Under the pieces are notes generated by a model, which was given only the letters and a program-made list of their open reading frames with translations, was not told where the DNA came from and did no database searches. Shown piece after piece: positions 33,964 to 43,226 of a stretch of 64,000 bases of DNA. A program made the position numbers and the translations under genes. Every line of letters starts with the position of its first letter. The first letter of the stretch is position 1. This stretch comes from Stenotrophomonas_A sp035629025 (GTDB lineage Bacteria; Pseudomonadota; Gammaproteobacteria; Xanthomonadales; Xanthomonadaceae): positions 1-64,000 of the forward strand of contig DASPIU010000009.1 in assembly GCA_035629025.1 (NCBI GenBank), written 5' to 3'.

Positions 33964-34845
33964 ATGTCAGAAGACGACAGTAGTCACAGCGCCTCCGAAC
34001 CCCACGAAAAACGCCGCAGCTGGCTCGAACGCCTGAGCGCGGCCTTCTCGGGCGAACCGCATACCCGCGACGAACTGGTGGCCCTGCTGCGCACCGCGCA
34101 ACAGGACGGCCTGATCGGCCCGGACACCCTGCGCATGATGGAAGGCGCCATCTCGGTAGCCGAGCTCACCGTCGGCGACGTGATGGTCTCGCGCTCGCAG
34201 ATGGTGTCGCTGGCGGCCGAGGATCGCTTTCTCGATCTGATGAAGCAGGTGGTCGAATCCGGCCATTCGCGCTTCCCGGTGCATGGCGAGAACAAGGACG
34301 AGATTCTCGGCATCCTGCTGGCCAAGGACCTGCTGCGCGGCGTGGTCGCCGACAACGGCCCGGGCACCATCCGCGAACTGCTGCGGCCGGCGGTGCTGAT
34401 CCCGGAATCGAAGAAGCTCAACGTCCTGCTCAAGGAATTCCGCCTCTCGCGCAACCACATGGCGATCGTGGTGGACGAATACGGCGGCGTGGCCGGCCTG
34501 GTCACCATTGAGGACGTGCTCGAGCAGATCGTCGGCGAGATCGACGACGAACACGACGAGGCCGAGGACGCCACCACGCTGATCGCCGCGCAGGCCGATG
34601 GCCAGTACGTGGTCGACGCGCTGACCCCGATCGGCGACTTCAACGAACGCTTCGGCTCGGAATTCCCGGACGACGACTACGACACCATCGGCGGCCTGGT
34701 CACCGAGGCCTTCGGCCATCTGCCCGAAACCGGCGAAGAGCTGACCCTGGACCGCTTCGTGTTCCGCGTGGCCCGTGCCGACGCCCGCCGCGTGCGTGCC
34801 TTCCACGTCAACCTGCTGCCGCAACTCGCGCAGGACGACGATTGA
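33964..34845 (+). CDS. corC: CorC/HlyC-type CBS-domain protein
   Basis: 293 aa. Two CBS domains (about 65-185; VMVSRSQMVSL, SRFPVHGENKDEILGILLAKDLL, NHMAIVVDEYGGVAGLVTIEDVLEQIVGEI) and a CorC_HlyC transporter-associated domain (about 205-290; DFNERFGSEFPDDDYDTIGG). No membrane spans. In E. coli the homologue YbeX/CorC is linked to Mg/Co export and ribosome function. Coupled to the next gene: the TTG start overlaps its stop. Confidence 0.95.
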   Translation: MSEDDSSHSASEPHEKRRSWLERLSAAFSGEPHTRDELVALLRTAQQDGLIGPDTLRMMEGAISVAELTVGDVMVSRSQMVSLAAEDRFLDLMKQVVESGHSRFPVHGENKDEILGILLAKDLLRGVVADNGPGTIRELLRPAVLIPESKKLNVLLKEFRLSRNHMAIVVDEYGGVAGLVTIEDVLEQIVGEIDDEHDEAEDATTLIAAQADGQYVVDALTPIGDFNERFGSEFPDDDYDTIGGLVTEAFGHLPETGEELTLDRFVFRVARADARRVRAFHVNLLPQLAQDDD

Positions 34846-36116
34846 ACCGCCCCACGCTGCAACCCGCGAGCCGACCCCGGCGCTGGCAGGCATGGCTGAC
34901 CTGGGCCGCACTGTCGTGCGCATCCCTGCTGTGCGCGCCGCTATCCGCGCAGCAGGCGCCCGCAACCGAAGCCACGCAGCCCGCCGACACCGATGCGCCC
35001 GCACCGCGCATCGGCGTGGCAACGATGCAGCCGGGCGAAGTGTTCTTCGAGCGCTTCGGGCATGACGCCATCGTCGTGGTCGATCCAGTCAGCGGCCGCG
35101 CGACCTCGTACAACTTCGGCTTCTTCGACCCGTCCGAACCGGATTTCATCAGCCGCTTCGTCAAGGGCCAGATGATGTACTACCTGGTCGCCCTGCCCTT
35201 CGAGCAGGACCTGGCCTCCTATCAGGACAGCGGCCGCGGCGTCAGCATCCAGTGGCTCGATCTGCGACCGCAGCAGGCGCGCGCCCTGGCCGCGGCGCTG
35301 GCCGAGCGCGCCAAGCCGGAAAACGCGCGCTACCACTACGACTACTTCACCGCCAACTGCGCCACGATGGTCCGCGACTACGTGAACCTGGCACTGGACG
35401 GTGACCTGCAGCGCCAGCTCGCCGGACGTTCGCGCGGCAATACCTATCGCAGCGAAGCGGTGCGCCTGGCCTCGCCGGCGTGGTGGATGTGGCTGGGCTT
35501 CGACCTGGGCCTGGGGCCGTACGCGGACACGCCGCTGTCGCGCTGGCAGGAAGCCTTCGTGCCAATGCGTCTGGCCGAAAGCCTGGCGCAGGCGCGCAAC
35601 AGCGATGGAGCGCCGCTGGTGCAGGCCACCCAGCCGTTGCTGCCGCAGCGCGTGGCGCCGGAGCCGGCCGAACAGGCGCGGCACTGGTGGCCGTGGCTGC
35701 TGGCCGGCGTGGTGATCGCCGGCTTGATCTTCGCCGCGCGGCGCCGGCCGCGCCTGGTGACCGCCTTCGCCGTGCCGTTCTGGCTGCTGTGCGTGATTGC
35801 CGGCGGCCTGCTGCTGTTCCTGTGGGGTTTCACCGCGCACGCCTCGGCCTGGGGCAACCGCAACCTGTTGCTGCTCAATCCGCTGTGCCTGTGGCTGCTG
35901 GCCAGCGCCTGGCCGCTGCTGCGCGGGCGGCGTCCACTACCCGGCTTTGCCTGGGTAGCGTGGGCGGTGGTCGCCTGCGGCGTGCTTGGCCTGGTGATCC
36001 ACTGGCTGTCGTTCCAGCCGCAGTTCAACCTGCAATGGATCGTGCTGCTGCTGCCGGTGCATGTGGCCCTGGCCAGCGTACTCAGCCGGCCTGACTTGCC
36101 GCCCGCGCGCCGCTGA
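34842..36116 (+). CDS. DUF4105 (Lnb-type) membrane protein
   Basis: 424 aa from a TTG start overlapping the corC stop (TTGA). A hydrophobic signal or anchor (about 18-36) precedes a periplasmic DUF4105 domain (about 50-240) with PGEVFFERFGHDAIVVVDP, RYHYDYFTANCATMVRDYV and conserved His/Cys positions; then about four to five membrane spans in the last 150 residues. DUF4105 proteins are predicted NlpC/P60-like cysteine hydrolases or lipid-modifying enzymes, with the YFTANCATMVRD block carrying the candidate Cys. No proven role. The coupling to corC and closeness to corA suggest an envelope function. Confidence 0.82.
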   Translation: MNRPTLQPASRPRRWQAWLTWAALSCASLLCAPLSAQQAPATEATQPADTDAPAPRIGVATMQPGEVFFERFGHDAIVVVDPVSGRATSYNFGFFDPSEPDFISRFVKGQMMYYLVALPFEQDLASYQDSGRGVSIQWLDLRPQQARALAAALAERAKPENARYHYDYFTANCATMVRDYVNLALDGDLQRQLAGRSRGNTYRSEAVRLASPAWWMWLGFDLGLGPYADTPLSRWQEAFVPMRLAESLAQARNSDGAPLVQATQPLLPQRVAPEPAEQARHWWPWLLAGVVIAGLIFAARRRPRLVTAFAVPFWLLCVIAGGLLLFLWGFTAHASAWGNRNLLLLNPLCLWLLASAWPLLRGRRPLPGFAWVAWAVVACGVLGLVIHWLSFQPQFNLQWIVLLLPVHVALASVLSRPDLPPARR

Positions 36117-36130
36117 CGCAGGATCGACGC

Positions 36131-37138
36131 ATGGCCATGGCCGCCGAACGCCCCGACACCGGCAACCCGCAATGCGTGATCACCTGCGCGTGGTACGACG
36201 GCGCCGGCGTGCGCCACGACATCCACCTGGACCGCATCAGCGACTGCCTGGCCGAGCCGGAAGGCTTCGTCTGGGTCGGCTTGTACGAACCGGCGCAAGC
36301 CGTGCTCGACAAGATCCAGGAAGAATTCTGCCTGCATGACCTGGCCATCGAGGACGCCGCCAAGGCGCACCAGCGGCCCAAGGTCGAAAGCTACGGGCAC
36401 TCGCTGTTCGTGGTGGTCAACACCGCGCAGCTGGTCAATGACCGCATCCGCTACGGCGAAACCCACGCCTTCCTCGGCGAACGTTTCCTGGTGACGGTGC
36501 GCCACGGCGCTTCGCTGTCCTACACGCCGGTGCGCGCGCGCCTGGAGCGCGAACCGGCGCTGCTGCAGTTCGGCCCGGCGTTCGCGCTGTACGCGATCCT
36601 GGATTTCGTGGTCGACAACTACCTGCCGATCGTCGATGAATTCCGCGACACGCTGGACGCGCTGGAAAAGGACATCTTCGCCGAAAGCTACAGCCGCCAG
36701 ACCGTGGTGCGTCTGTACGAACTCAAGCGCGAACTCAACAAGATGCGCCTGGTGGTCGCCCCGCTGCAGGACGTGCTTGCGCACGTGCGGCGCAACCCGG
36801 TCAACCTGGTCTCCGACGAAGTTGGCCTGTACCTGCGTGACGTGCTCGACCACGCCAAGCGCATCAGCGACACCATCGACACCTTGCGCGAGATGCTTGG
36901 CACCGCGCTCAGCGTCAACCTGTCACTGGTCACCCTGGCCCAGGGCGAGACCGTCAAGCGCCTCGGCGCCTGGGCCGCCCTGCTCGCCGCGCCCACCCTG
37001 ATCACCAGCTGGTACGGCATGAACTTCGCCAGCATGCCCGAACTGCAGGGCCGCTATGCCTATCCGCTGCTGGCGGCCGGCGTGGTGGTGGTGTGTGTGG
37101 TGTTGTATCGGCTGTTCAAGCGGGCGAGATGGCTGTAG
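36131..37138 (+). CDS. corA: CorA-type Mg/Co channel
   Basis: 335 aa. A long cytoplasmic N-terminal domain with coiled helix (LKRELNKMRLVVAPLQDVL) is followed by two spans at the C-terminus with the signature YGMNF (GMN at 296-298) at the pore mouth, and a positively charged tail (RLFKRARWL). It forms homopentameric divalent-cation channels. Lies 14 bp after the DUF4105 gene; the stop is followed by a GGGAAT-type inverted repeat between convergent genes. Confidence 0.94.
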   Translation: MAMAAERPDTGNPQCVITCAWYDGAGVRHDIHLDRISDCLAEPEGFVWVGLYEPAQAVLDKIQEEFCLHDLAIEDAAKAHQRPKVESYGHSLFVVVNTAQLVNDRIRYGETHAFLGERFLVTVRHGASLSYTPVRARLEREPALLQFGPAFALYAILDFVVDNYLPIVDEFRDTLDALEKDIFAESYSRQTVVRLYELKRELNKMRLVVAPLQDVLAHVRRNPVNLVSDEVGLYLRDVLDHAKRISDTIDTLREMLGTALSVNLSLVTLAQGETVKRLGAWAALLAAPTLITSWYGMNFASMPELQGRYAYPLLAAGVVVVCVVLYRLFKRARWL

Positions 37139-37155
37139 CGGCCGCGTTGCGGCCG

Positions 37156-37241
37156 CGGGAATGGGGAATAGGGAATGGGGAATCGGACAGCGGCGCACTG
37201 GCTGGGGTAAATCCATTCCCCATTCCCGATTCCCCATTCCC
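37156..37241. repeat. GGGAAT-rich long inverted repeat between convergent genes
   Basis: The left arm (37156-37186) is built from GGGAATGGGGAATAGGGAAT units. The right arm (37213-37241) carries the complementary CCATTCCCCATTCCCG units. The arms can pair over about 28 bp with one or two mismatches around a 26-bp loop. Placed between convergent corA and the dehydrogenase gene, it could stop transcription from both sides; it has no T-run. Confidence 0.85.
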
Positions 37242-37246
37242 GTCGC

Positions 37247-38614
37247 TCAAGCGACCACTACCGTCTTGATATTGGTGAACTCATGAATCCCGTGGCTGCC
37301 CAGCTCGCGGCCGAAGCCCGAGCGCTTGGTGCCGCCGAACGGTAGCCGCACGTCGCTCTTGACGATGGCGTTGACGAAGGCCGCGCCGCATTGCAGTTGC
37401 TGGGCCACACGCTCGCCGCGGTCAGGGTCGGCGGTCCAGACGCTGCCCCCGAGACCATAGGTGGTGTCGTTGGCCACGCGCACGGCCTCGGCCTCGTCCT
37501 TGACCCGCAGGATCGCGGCGACCGGGCCAAACAGTTCCTGCTCGTAGGCCGGCATGCCCGGCACCACCGCGTCGAGGATCGTGGCCGCATACGCGGCATG
37601 GGTACCGGCCACCGGCTCACCGCCAATCAGGACCTTGGCACCCTTGGCGACACTGGCCTGCACCTGCTTGTGCAGTTCGTCGCGCAGGTCAGCGCGGGCC
37701 ATCGGCGCCAGCGTGCTGTCCTCGCGTTGCGGGTCGCCGGGCACGCGCTCGCGGGCGGCGCTGACGAACTTCTCGACAAAGACATCGGCAACCGCCTCGA
37801 CCACGATGAAGCGCTTGGCGGCAATGCAGGTCTGCCCGGCGTTGTCGAAGCGCGACTTCACCGCAGCGGCCACGGTCTTGTCCAGGTCGGCATCCTCGAG
37901 CACGACGAAGGCGTCGCTGCCGCCCAGTTCCATCACGCTCTTCTTCAGCTGGTCGCCCGCGTTGGCGGCAATCGAGCGCCCTGCCCGTTCGCTGCCGGTA
38001 AGCGTCACCGCCACCACGCGCGGATCGCGCAGCACCTCGGCGGCCTGGTCGTTGTCGATATGCAGGATGTCGAACACGCCCACGGGCAGCCCGGCCTCAT
38101 CCAGCACCGACTTGATCGCATCGGCGCAGCGCGGCACGTTGCTGGCGTGCTTGAGCAACGCGACATTGCCGGCCATCAGCCCCGGCGCGAGGAAGCGGAA
38201 CACCTGCCAGATCGGGAAATTCCACGGCATCACTGCCAACACGCAGCCCATCGCCTCGTAGCGCACGTAGCTGCGCAGCGCCTCGGTCTGGATCGTCTGC
38301 GGCGCCAGAAAGCCCGCCGCGTGCTCGGCGTAATACGCACAGGCCTGCGCGCACTTGTCGATCTCGGCCAGCGCCTCCACCCGCAGCTTCCCCATCTCCG
38401 CGGTCATCGTGCGCTGCAACTCCTCGCGCCGCCGCTTCAGCACCTCGCCAGCCCGGCGCAGCACCGCGGCCCGCTGCTCCAGCGGACGCGATGACCACTC
38501 AGGAAACGCCGCGGCGGCCGCGGCCAGACGCTGTTCGACGGCCGCGCCATCCATCAGCTGCACGCTGTATTCGGACTGCCCGGTGTGGGGGTTGATGGTG
38601 GTATAGCTGGACAT
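37247..38614 (-). CDS. NAD(P)-dependent succinate-semialdehyde dehydrogenase (Sad/GabD type)
   Basis: 455 aa from ATG 38614 with GGAG upstream. Aldehyde dehydrogenase signatures are complete: PWNFPIWQVFRF (130-141), catalytic Glu229 in MELGGSDAF and Cys263 in NAGQTCIAAKRF. The short length (455) and the motif SRPLEQRAAVLRRAGEVL place it nearer YneI/Sad than 480-aa GabD. It would oxidise succinic semialdehyde made from GABA, the end of the putrescine route encoded next door. Convergent with corA; followed upstream by the 38615-38974 repeat-containing gap. Confidence 0.9.
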   Translation of the reverse strand: MSSYTTINPHTGQSEYSVQLMDGAAVEQRLAAAAAAFPEWSSRPLEQRAAVLRRAGEVLKRRREELQRTMTAEMGKLRVEALAEIDKCAQACAYYAEHAAGFLAPQTIQTEALRSYVRYEAMGCVLAVMPWNFPIWQVFRFLAPGLMAGNVALLKHASNVPRCADAIKSVLDEAGLPVGVFDILHIDNDQAAEVLRDPRVVAVTLTGSERAGRSIAANAGDQLKKSVMELGGSDAFVVLEDADLDKTVAAAVKSRFDNAGQTCIAAKRFIVVEAVADVFVEKFVSAARERVPGDPQREDSTLAPMARADLRDELHKQVQASVAKGAKVLIGGEPVAGTHAAYAATILDAVVPGMPAYEQELFGPVAAILRVKDEAEAVRVANDTTYGLGGSVWTADPDRGERVAQQLQCGAAFVNAIVKSDVRLPFGGTKRSGFGRELGSHGIHEFTNIKTVVVA

Positions 38615-38766
38615 TGCGGGGCTCCACGGAAACTGCCGCCATGGTAGTCCGCATGGGGTTGGCGAGATGTCAGCGGGTGTTGCGGGGGTGGGATGGTGAG
38701 ATGCGCCCACCAGCCGAAGCGGGTCATTGGGTTCCGTGTCCGGTCGCCGGAATCCGTCGGGCGGTC

Positions 38767-38861
38767 GGGGGGCAGGCCCTTTCGGGACGCTAGACGCCAT
38801 GGATGGCGTCTAGCAGCCCCATGGATGGGTTCACCGCGTGTCCCGAAAGGGCCTGCCCCCC
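38767..38861. repeat. Two-hairpin ATGGAT element, copy A
   Basis: A perfect 22-bp outer inverted repeat (38767-38788 with 38840-38861; arm GGGGGGCAGGCCCTTTCGGG...) encloses a perfect 10-bp hairpin GCTAGACGCC-ATGGAT-GGCGTCTAGC (38789-38814) and a second small hairpin CCCC-ATGGAT-GGGT (38817-38830). Copies B and C elsewhere in the window keep this layout with different stem sequences. The rest of the 38615-38974 gap holds only a half REP. Confidence 0.9.
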
Positions 38862-38927
38862 GGGCGCCGCGCGATAGACCACGAACAGCCGCCTTTCGGC
38901 AGAGTGCAGAGATGTCGGAGAGCGCGC

Positions 38928-38953
38928 GGTCGCGGCCGAAGCCGCTCCTACAA
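38928..38953. repeat. Half REP
   Basis: A single arm, GGTCGCGGCCGAAGCCGCTC followed by CTACAA, matching the right half of the REP pair with one change (GGCCGAAGCC). No partner arm is present nearby. Confidence 0.75.
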
Positions 38954-38974
38954 CGGCAACCGCCAGATTTCCCG

Positions 38975-39814
38975 CTAGCCGTTTTCCTGCAACGCCAACT
39001 GCATGTCGCGCTGCCGGCGCTTCTCGTTGCGCGCCATCAGCCACCAGCCCACCACCGCCGCCAGCGACACCGCCAACACCATGATCGTCGCCAACGCATT
39101 GATCTTCGGACTGATGCCCAGCCGCACCGAGGAAAACACCTTCATCGGCAACGTCGTCGAACTCGGCCCCGCCACGAAACTCGCAATCACCACATCGTCC
39201 AGCGACAGCGTGAACGCCAGCAGCCACCCCGACACCAGCGCCGGCGCGATGATCGGCAGCGTGATCAGGAAGAACACCTTCAGCCGGTTCGCCCCCAGAT
39301 CCATCGCCGCCTCCTCCAGCGAACGATCCAGCTCCTGCAAGCGCGACGACACCACCACCGTCACAAACGAAATCGTGAACGTCACGTGCGCCGCCCAGAT
39401 CGCCATCACTCCCTTCGGCGCAATCCCCAGCACCCCGCCCATCGACACCAGCATCAACAGGATCGACAGACCAATGATCACCTCCGGCATCACCAGCGGC
39501 GCGGTGATCAGCGCCCCGAACAAGGTCTTGCCCGGAAACCGCCGCAGCCGCGTCATCGCCAGCGCCGCCATCGTTCCGATCACCATCGACGCAGTCGCCG
39601 TCCAGAACGCCACGCGCAGACTGATCCACGCCGCTTCCAGCATCTGCCGGTCGCGCAGCAATTCTCCGTACCACTTCGTCGAAAAACCCGCCCACACCGT
39701 CGCCAGGCGCGAGGAATTGAACGAATACACGATCAACAACAGGATCGGCAGATACAGGAACGCAAAGCCCAGCGCCAGCACGGCCAGCCCCAGCCAGCGG
39801 CCACGCGCGTTCAC
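38975..39814 (-). CDS. potI: Polyamine ABC transporter permease PotI
   Basis: 279 aa with about six spans. The binding-protein-dependent transport motif is present (EEAAMDLGANRLKVFFLITLPIIAP), through which it contacts PotG. Family features such as FLYLPILLLIVYSFN near the N-terminus are typical of PotI/PotC. Overlaps potH by ATGA. Last gene of the pot operon on this strand. Confidence 0.95.
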   Translation of the reverse strand: MNARGRWLGLAVLALGFAFLYLPILLLIVYSFNSSRLATVWAGFSTKWYGELLRDRQMLEAAWISLRVAFWTATASMVIGTMAALAMTRLRRFPGKTLFGALITAPLVMPEVIIGLSILLMLVSMGGVLGIAPKGVMAIWAAHVTFTISFVTVVVSSRLQELDRSLEEAAMDLGANRLKVFFLITLPIIAPALVSGWLLAFTLSLDDVVIASFVAGPSSTTLPMKVFSSVRLGISPKINALATIMVLAVSLAAVVGWWLMARNEKRRQRDMQLALQENG

Positions 39815-40722
39815 GACAGCCTCCCTTCCAGATCGCGCTGCTGGTAGCGGTTGAAGATCAGGATCGGTACCAGCAGCAGGAGCAGCATCACGATCGCCAC
39901 CGCCGACGCCGCCGGCCAGTCGCGGTTGTTGAAGAACTCACCCCACAGCACCCGCCCGATCATCAGCGTGTCCGGGCCACCGAGCATTTCCGGAATCACG
40001 AACTCGCCTACCGCCGGGATCATCACCAGCATGCAGCCGGCAATGATCCCGCTGCGCGACATCGGCAGGGTGATGGTCATGAACGCCTTCCACGGCCGCG
40101 CACCCAGGTCATAGGCCGCTTCCAGCAAACGGCGGTCAAGCTTGACCAGGTTGGCATACAGCGGCAGCACCATGAACGGCAGATAGCAGTAGACGATGCC
40201 GATATAGGCGGCGATGGGGGTATAGAGAATGCGCAGCGGCTCGTCGATCAGGCCGATGCCCAGCAGCGCGCGGTTGAGCAGGCCATTGCTGTCTAGGATG
40301 CCGATCCAGGCGTACACGCGGATCAGGAACGAGGTCCACGACGGCAGCACCACCAGCATCATCGCCACGTTGCGTGCGGCCGGCTGCATGCGCGCGATGA
40401 CATAGGCCATCGGATAGCCAACCAGCAGCGCCAGCACGGTGGAAATGGCGGCGATCTTGATCGAGCTCAGGTATGCGGCAACGTACTGACTGTCGGTGAA
40501 CAGGTTGAGGTAGTTGCCGAGATTGAGCTTGAGGTGGAAAGCATTGTCGACATACTCCAGGATCGGCGTGTACGGCGGCATGGCAATCGCCAGCCGCGCA
40601 AAGGAAATCTTCAGCACGATCAGGAACGGGATGGCGAAGAACACCACCATCCACAGGTACGGCGGCATGATCACCGCCCAGCGCGCGCCGGGCAGCCAGC
40701 GCTTGAGCGGCTGCAGGTTCAT
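39811..40722 (-). CDS. potH: Polyamine ABC transporter permease PotH
   Basis: 303 aa with about six spans and the EAA loop (EAAYDLGARPWKAFMTITLP). The segment GRVLWGEFFNNRDWPAASAV is typical of PotH/PotB. Pairs with PotI to form the putrescine-type channel. Overlaps potG by ATGA upstream and potI by ATGA downstream. Confidence 0.95.
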   Translation of the reverse strand: MNLQPLKRWLPGARWAVIMPPYLWMVVFFAIPFLIVLKISFARLAIAMPPYTPILEYVDNAFHLKLNLGNYLNLFTDSQYVAAYLSSIKIAAISTVLALLVGYPMAYVIARMQPAARNVAMMLVVLPSWTSFLIRVYAWIGILDSNGLLNRALLGIGLIDEPLRILYTPIAAYIGIVYCYLPFMVLPLYANLVKLDRRLLEAAYDLGARPWKAFMTITLPMSRSGIIAGCMLVMIPAVGEFVIPEMLGGPDTLMIGRVLWGEFFNNRDWPAASAVAIVMLLLLLVPILIFNRYQQRDLEGRLS

Positions 40723-41858
40723 GAGGTGAGCACCACGCCGTCGGCCTCGCCCCAGTGCACCCAGACCTCGTCGCCCCAGGTCAGGCCTTCGCTGGCCCAG
40801 CGCTGCTGGTTGGTGAAGTTGGCCATCAGCTTCAGGCCGCTGGGCAGGCGCACGTGGTAGACCGAATGGCTGCCGAAATAAGCGATGTCCTCGATGCTGC
40901 CGCGAGCGCGATTGGCGGTCTGCGCGGGCTCGGCCTTGCCGATGGCGAGTTTTTCCGGGCGCACGGCAAAGGACACCTGCTGGCCTTCAAAACCGGTGAT
41001 GCCGTGGCCGATGCGGATGCTGTCGGGGAAGGCGGCGGTCTTCAGGGTCACATAGTCGGGCTCGTCTTCGTCGATGACGGCATCGACAAGGTTGACCGAC
41101 CCGATGAACTCGGCGGCGAAGCGGTTCGCGGGCTGTTCGTAGATTTCATCGGGCGTGCCGACCTGCTGAATCCAGCCCTGGTCCATCAAGGCAATGCGGG
41201 TGGCCATGGTCATGGCCTCTTCCTGGTCGTGGGTGACCATGACGCAGGTGACGCCGGAGGTTTCGATGATGTTGACCAGTTCCAGCTGCATCTGCGAGCG
41301 CAGCTTCTTGTCCAGCGCGCCCATGGGTTCGTCGAGGAGCAGCAGTTTCGGGCCCTTGGCCAGGGACCGGGCCAGGGCCACGCGCTGTTGCTGGCCGCCG
41401 GACAGCTGGTGCGGCTTGCGCTGGCCGAGCTTGCCCAGTTGCACCAGTTCGAGCATTTCGCCGACGCGGCGGCGCACGGCGTCGCGGGCCAGGCCGTCCT
41501 GCTTGAGGCCGAAGGCGATGTTCTGCTCGACGGTCATGTGCGGGAACAGCGCGTAGGACTGAAACATCATGTTGATGGGCCGTTCGTACGGCGGCAGGTC
41601 GTTCATGACCTGGCCGTCGAGGACAATGCGGCCCTTGGTGGGGCGCTCAAAGCCGGCCAGACAGCGCAGCAGGGTGGACTTGCCGCTGCCGGAGCCACCG
41701 AGCAGGGCGAAGATTTCGCCCTTTCGGATCTGCAGGTTGACGTCGTCGACGGCGACGAAGCCCTCGAATTCCTTGCGCACGTCCTGGATGGACAGGTAGC
41801 CGTCGCCACCGGTGGGTGGGCTGGCGGGGCGCTCGGGCTTGGCTTCGGTGGGGGCCAT
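40719..41858 (-). CDS. potG: Polyamine ABC transporter ATPase PotG
   Basis: 379 aa from ATG 41858, which has AAGG seven bases upstream; an ATG at 41879 lacks such a site. Walker A GGSGSGKS (54-61), signature LSGGQQQRVALARSLAK, Walker B LLLLDEPMGALD, and the C-terminal TOBE domain from about 290. It drives polyamine uptake with PotH/PotI. 159 bp of non-coding sequence separate it from the binding-protein gene upstream. Confidence 0.95.
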   Translation of the reverse strand: MAPTEAKPERPASPPTGGDGYLSIQDVRKEFEGFVAVDDVNLQIRKGEIFALLGGSGSGKSTLLRCLAGFERPTKGRIVLDGQVMNDLPPYERPINMMFQSYALFPHMTVEQNIAFGLKQDGLARDAVRRRVGEMLELVQLGKLGQRKPHQLSGGQQQRVALARSLAKGPKLLLLDEPMGALDKKLRSQMQLELVNIIETSGVTCVMVTHDQEEAMTMATRIALMDQGWIQQVGTPDEIYEQPANRFAAEFIGSVNLVDAVIDEDEPDYVTLKTAAFPDSIRIGHGITGFEGQQVSFAVRPEKLAIGKAEPAQTANRARGSIEDIAYFGSHSVYHVRLPSGLKLMANFTNQQRWASEGLTWGDEVWVHWGEADGVVLTS

Positions 41859-42017
41859 GGAATCCCTTTGCGATGGCATCTGCTGGGGATGATCGCAGAT
41901 GCTTGCGGTGGGGTCACTGCGGTTCGCAGGTTTGTTGCGAAGGGCAAATGCGGCTGCCTTGGTTCTGCGCGCTGCGGCCGGGGGCAGGCAAAAGCGATGG
42001 GCAAAGCGGTGCCCTTC

Positions 42018-43178
42018 CTACTTGCCCGTCTTCAACTCCGACCACAGCCGCGTATACAAGCGGTCCACCTCCGGCGGCATGACCTTCAATGCAAACAGCT
42101 TGGCCGTGACCTCCGGTGGCGGATAGATCGCCTTGTTGTCGCGGATGCCGGCATCGATCAGCGGCGTGGCCTTCACTACCGGGTTGGGATAGCTGACGAA
42201 GTTGGTATTGGCCGCAGCCACCTCCGGTTCCAGCAGGTAGTTGATGAAGGCGTGGGCGTTGTCCGGGTGCTGGGCGTCCTTGGGGATGGCGATCATGTCG
42301 AAGAACTGCAACGCGCCCTCCTTCGGAATCGAATAGCCGACCTGCACGCCGTTGCCGGCTTCCTGCGCGCGGTCGCGGGCCTGCAGCACGTCGCCGGACC
42401 AGCCGATCACCAGGCAGGTCGTGCCCTTGGCCAGGCTGTCGATGTATTGCGAGGAATGAAAGGTGCGGATGTACGGGCGGATGCGCCGCAACACCTGCAT
42501 GCCGCGCTCGATCACCGCCGGGTCGGTGCTGTTCGGATCCTCGCCCAGGTAATGCAGCACGGTGGGAATGATTTCCGATGGCGTGTCGAGCAAGGTGACG
42601 CCGCAGTCCTTGAGCCTGGCGATGTTCTCGGGCTTGAACACCAGGTCCCAGCTGTTGACCACATCGGTGCTGCCAAAGGCAGCGGTCACCTTGTCGACGT
42701 TGTAGCCAATGCCGGTGGTGCCCCACAGGTAGGGCACCGCATAACGATTGCCGGGGTCCTGCTGGGCAATGCGCGCCATCATCGCCGGGTCGAGATTGGC
42801 CAGGTTCGGGATCTTGCTGCGGTCCAGCGGCTGGAACACGCCGGCCTGGATCTGCCGGCCGAGGAAGCTCAATGACGGCACGACCACGTCGTAGCCACTG
42901 CCGCCGGCCAGCAACTTGGCTTCGAGCAGTTCGTTGCTGTCGAACACGTCGTAGGCGACCTTGATGCCAGTGCGCTGCTCGAAGCCCGGCACCGTGCCCT
43001 CGGCGATGTAGTCCGACCAGTTGTAGACGTTGAGCACCTTCGGCTCGGGCGCGTGCGCGGCCTGCGCCGCGCCTTCGCGCCCGCTGTCACCGCCGCCGCG
43101 ATTGCAGCCGGCGACCATCGCCATCGCGCATACCGACACCACCAGCGCCAACGCCACTCCACCTGCGTGCCGTCTCAT
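42018..43178 (-). CDS. potF: Periplasmic polyamine-binding lipoprotein PotF-like (second copy)
   Basis: 386 aa. Start placed at ATG 43178 because GGAG lies 6 bp before it; the in-frame ATG at 43190 overlaps that site. A lipobox MAMVAGC ends the signal, so this is probably an anchored lipoprotein. The mature part has YNWSDYIAEGTVPGFEQRTG and VAYDVFDSNE, the PotF/SpuD fold. It is about 60-65 percent similar by eye to the neighbouring upstream copy. Tandem binding proteins suggest separate ligands (putrescine versus spermidine, as for SpuD/SpuE), which cannot be told from the sequence. Confidence 0.92.
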   Translation of the reverse strand: MRRHAGGVALALVVSVCAMAMVAGCNRGGGDSGREGAAQAAHAPEPKVLNVYNWSDYIAEGTVPGFEQRTGIKVAYDVFDSNELLEAKLLAGGSGYDVVVPSLSFLGRQIQAGVFQPLDRSKIPNLANLDPAMMARIAQQDPGNRYAVPYLWGTTGIGYNVDKVTAAFGSTDVVNSWDLVFKPENIARLKDCGVTLLDTPSEIIPTVLHYLGEDPNSTDPAVIERGMQVLRRIRPYIRTFHSSQYIDSLAKGTTCLVIGWSGDVLQARDRAQEAGNGVQVGYSIPKEGALQFFDMIAIPKDAQHPDNAHAFINYLLEPEVAAANTNFVSYPNPVVKATPLIDAGIRDNKAIYPPPEVTAKLFALKVMPPEVDRLYTRLWSELKTGK

Positions 43179-43226
43179 CGTGGTCTCCATGGCCGCCCGC
43201 GGGCGGCGGTTCTACCGCGCCATGCT

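Noticed and set aside
36082..37138. Mg-responsive leader upstream of corA
   Set aside because: corA starts 14 bp after the preceding gene, leaving no room for a leader RNA of that kind.
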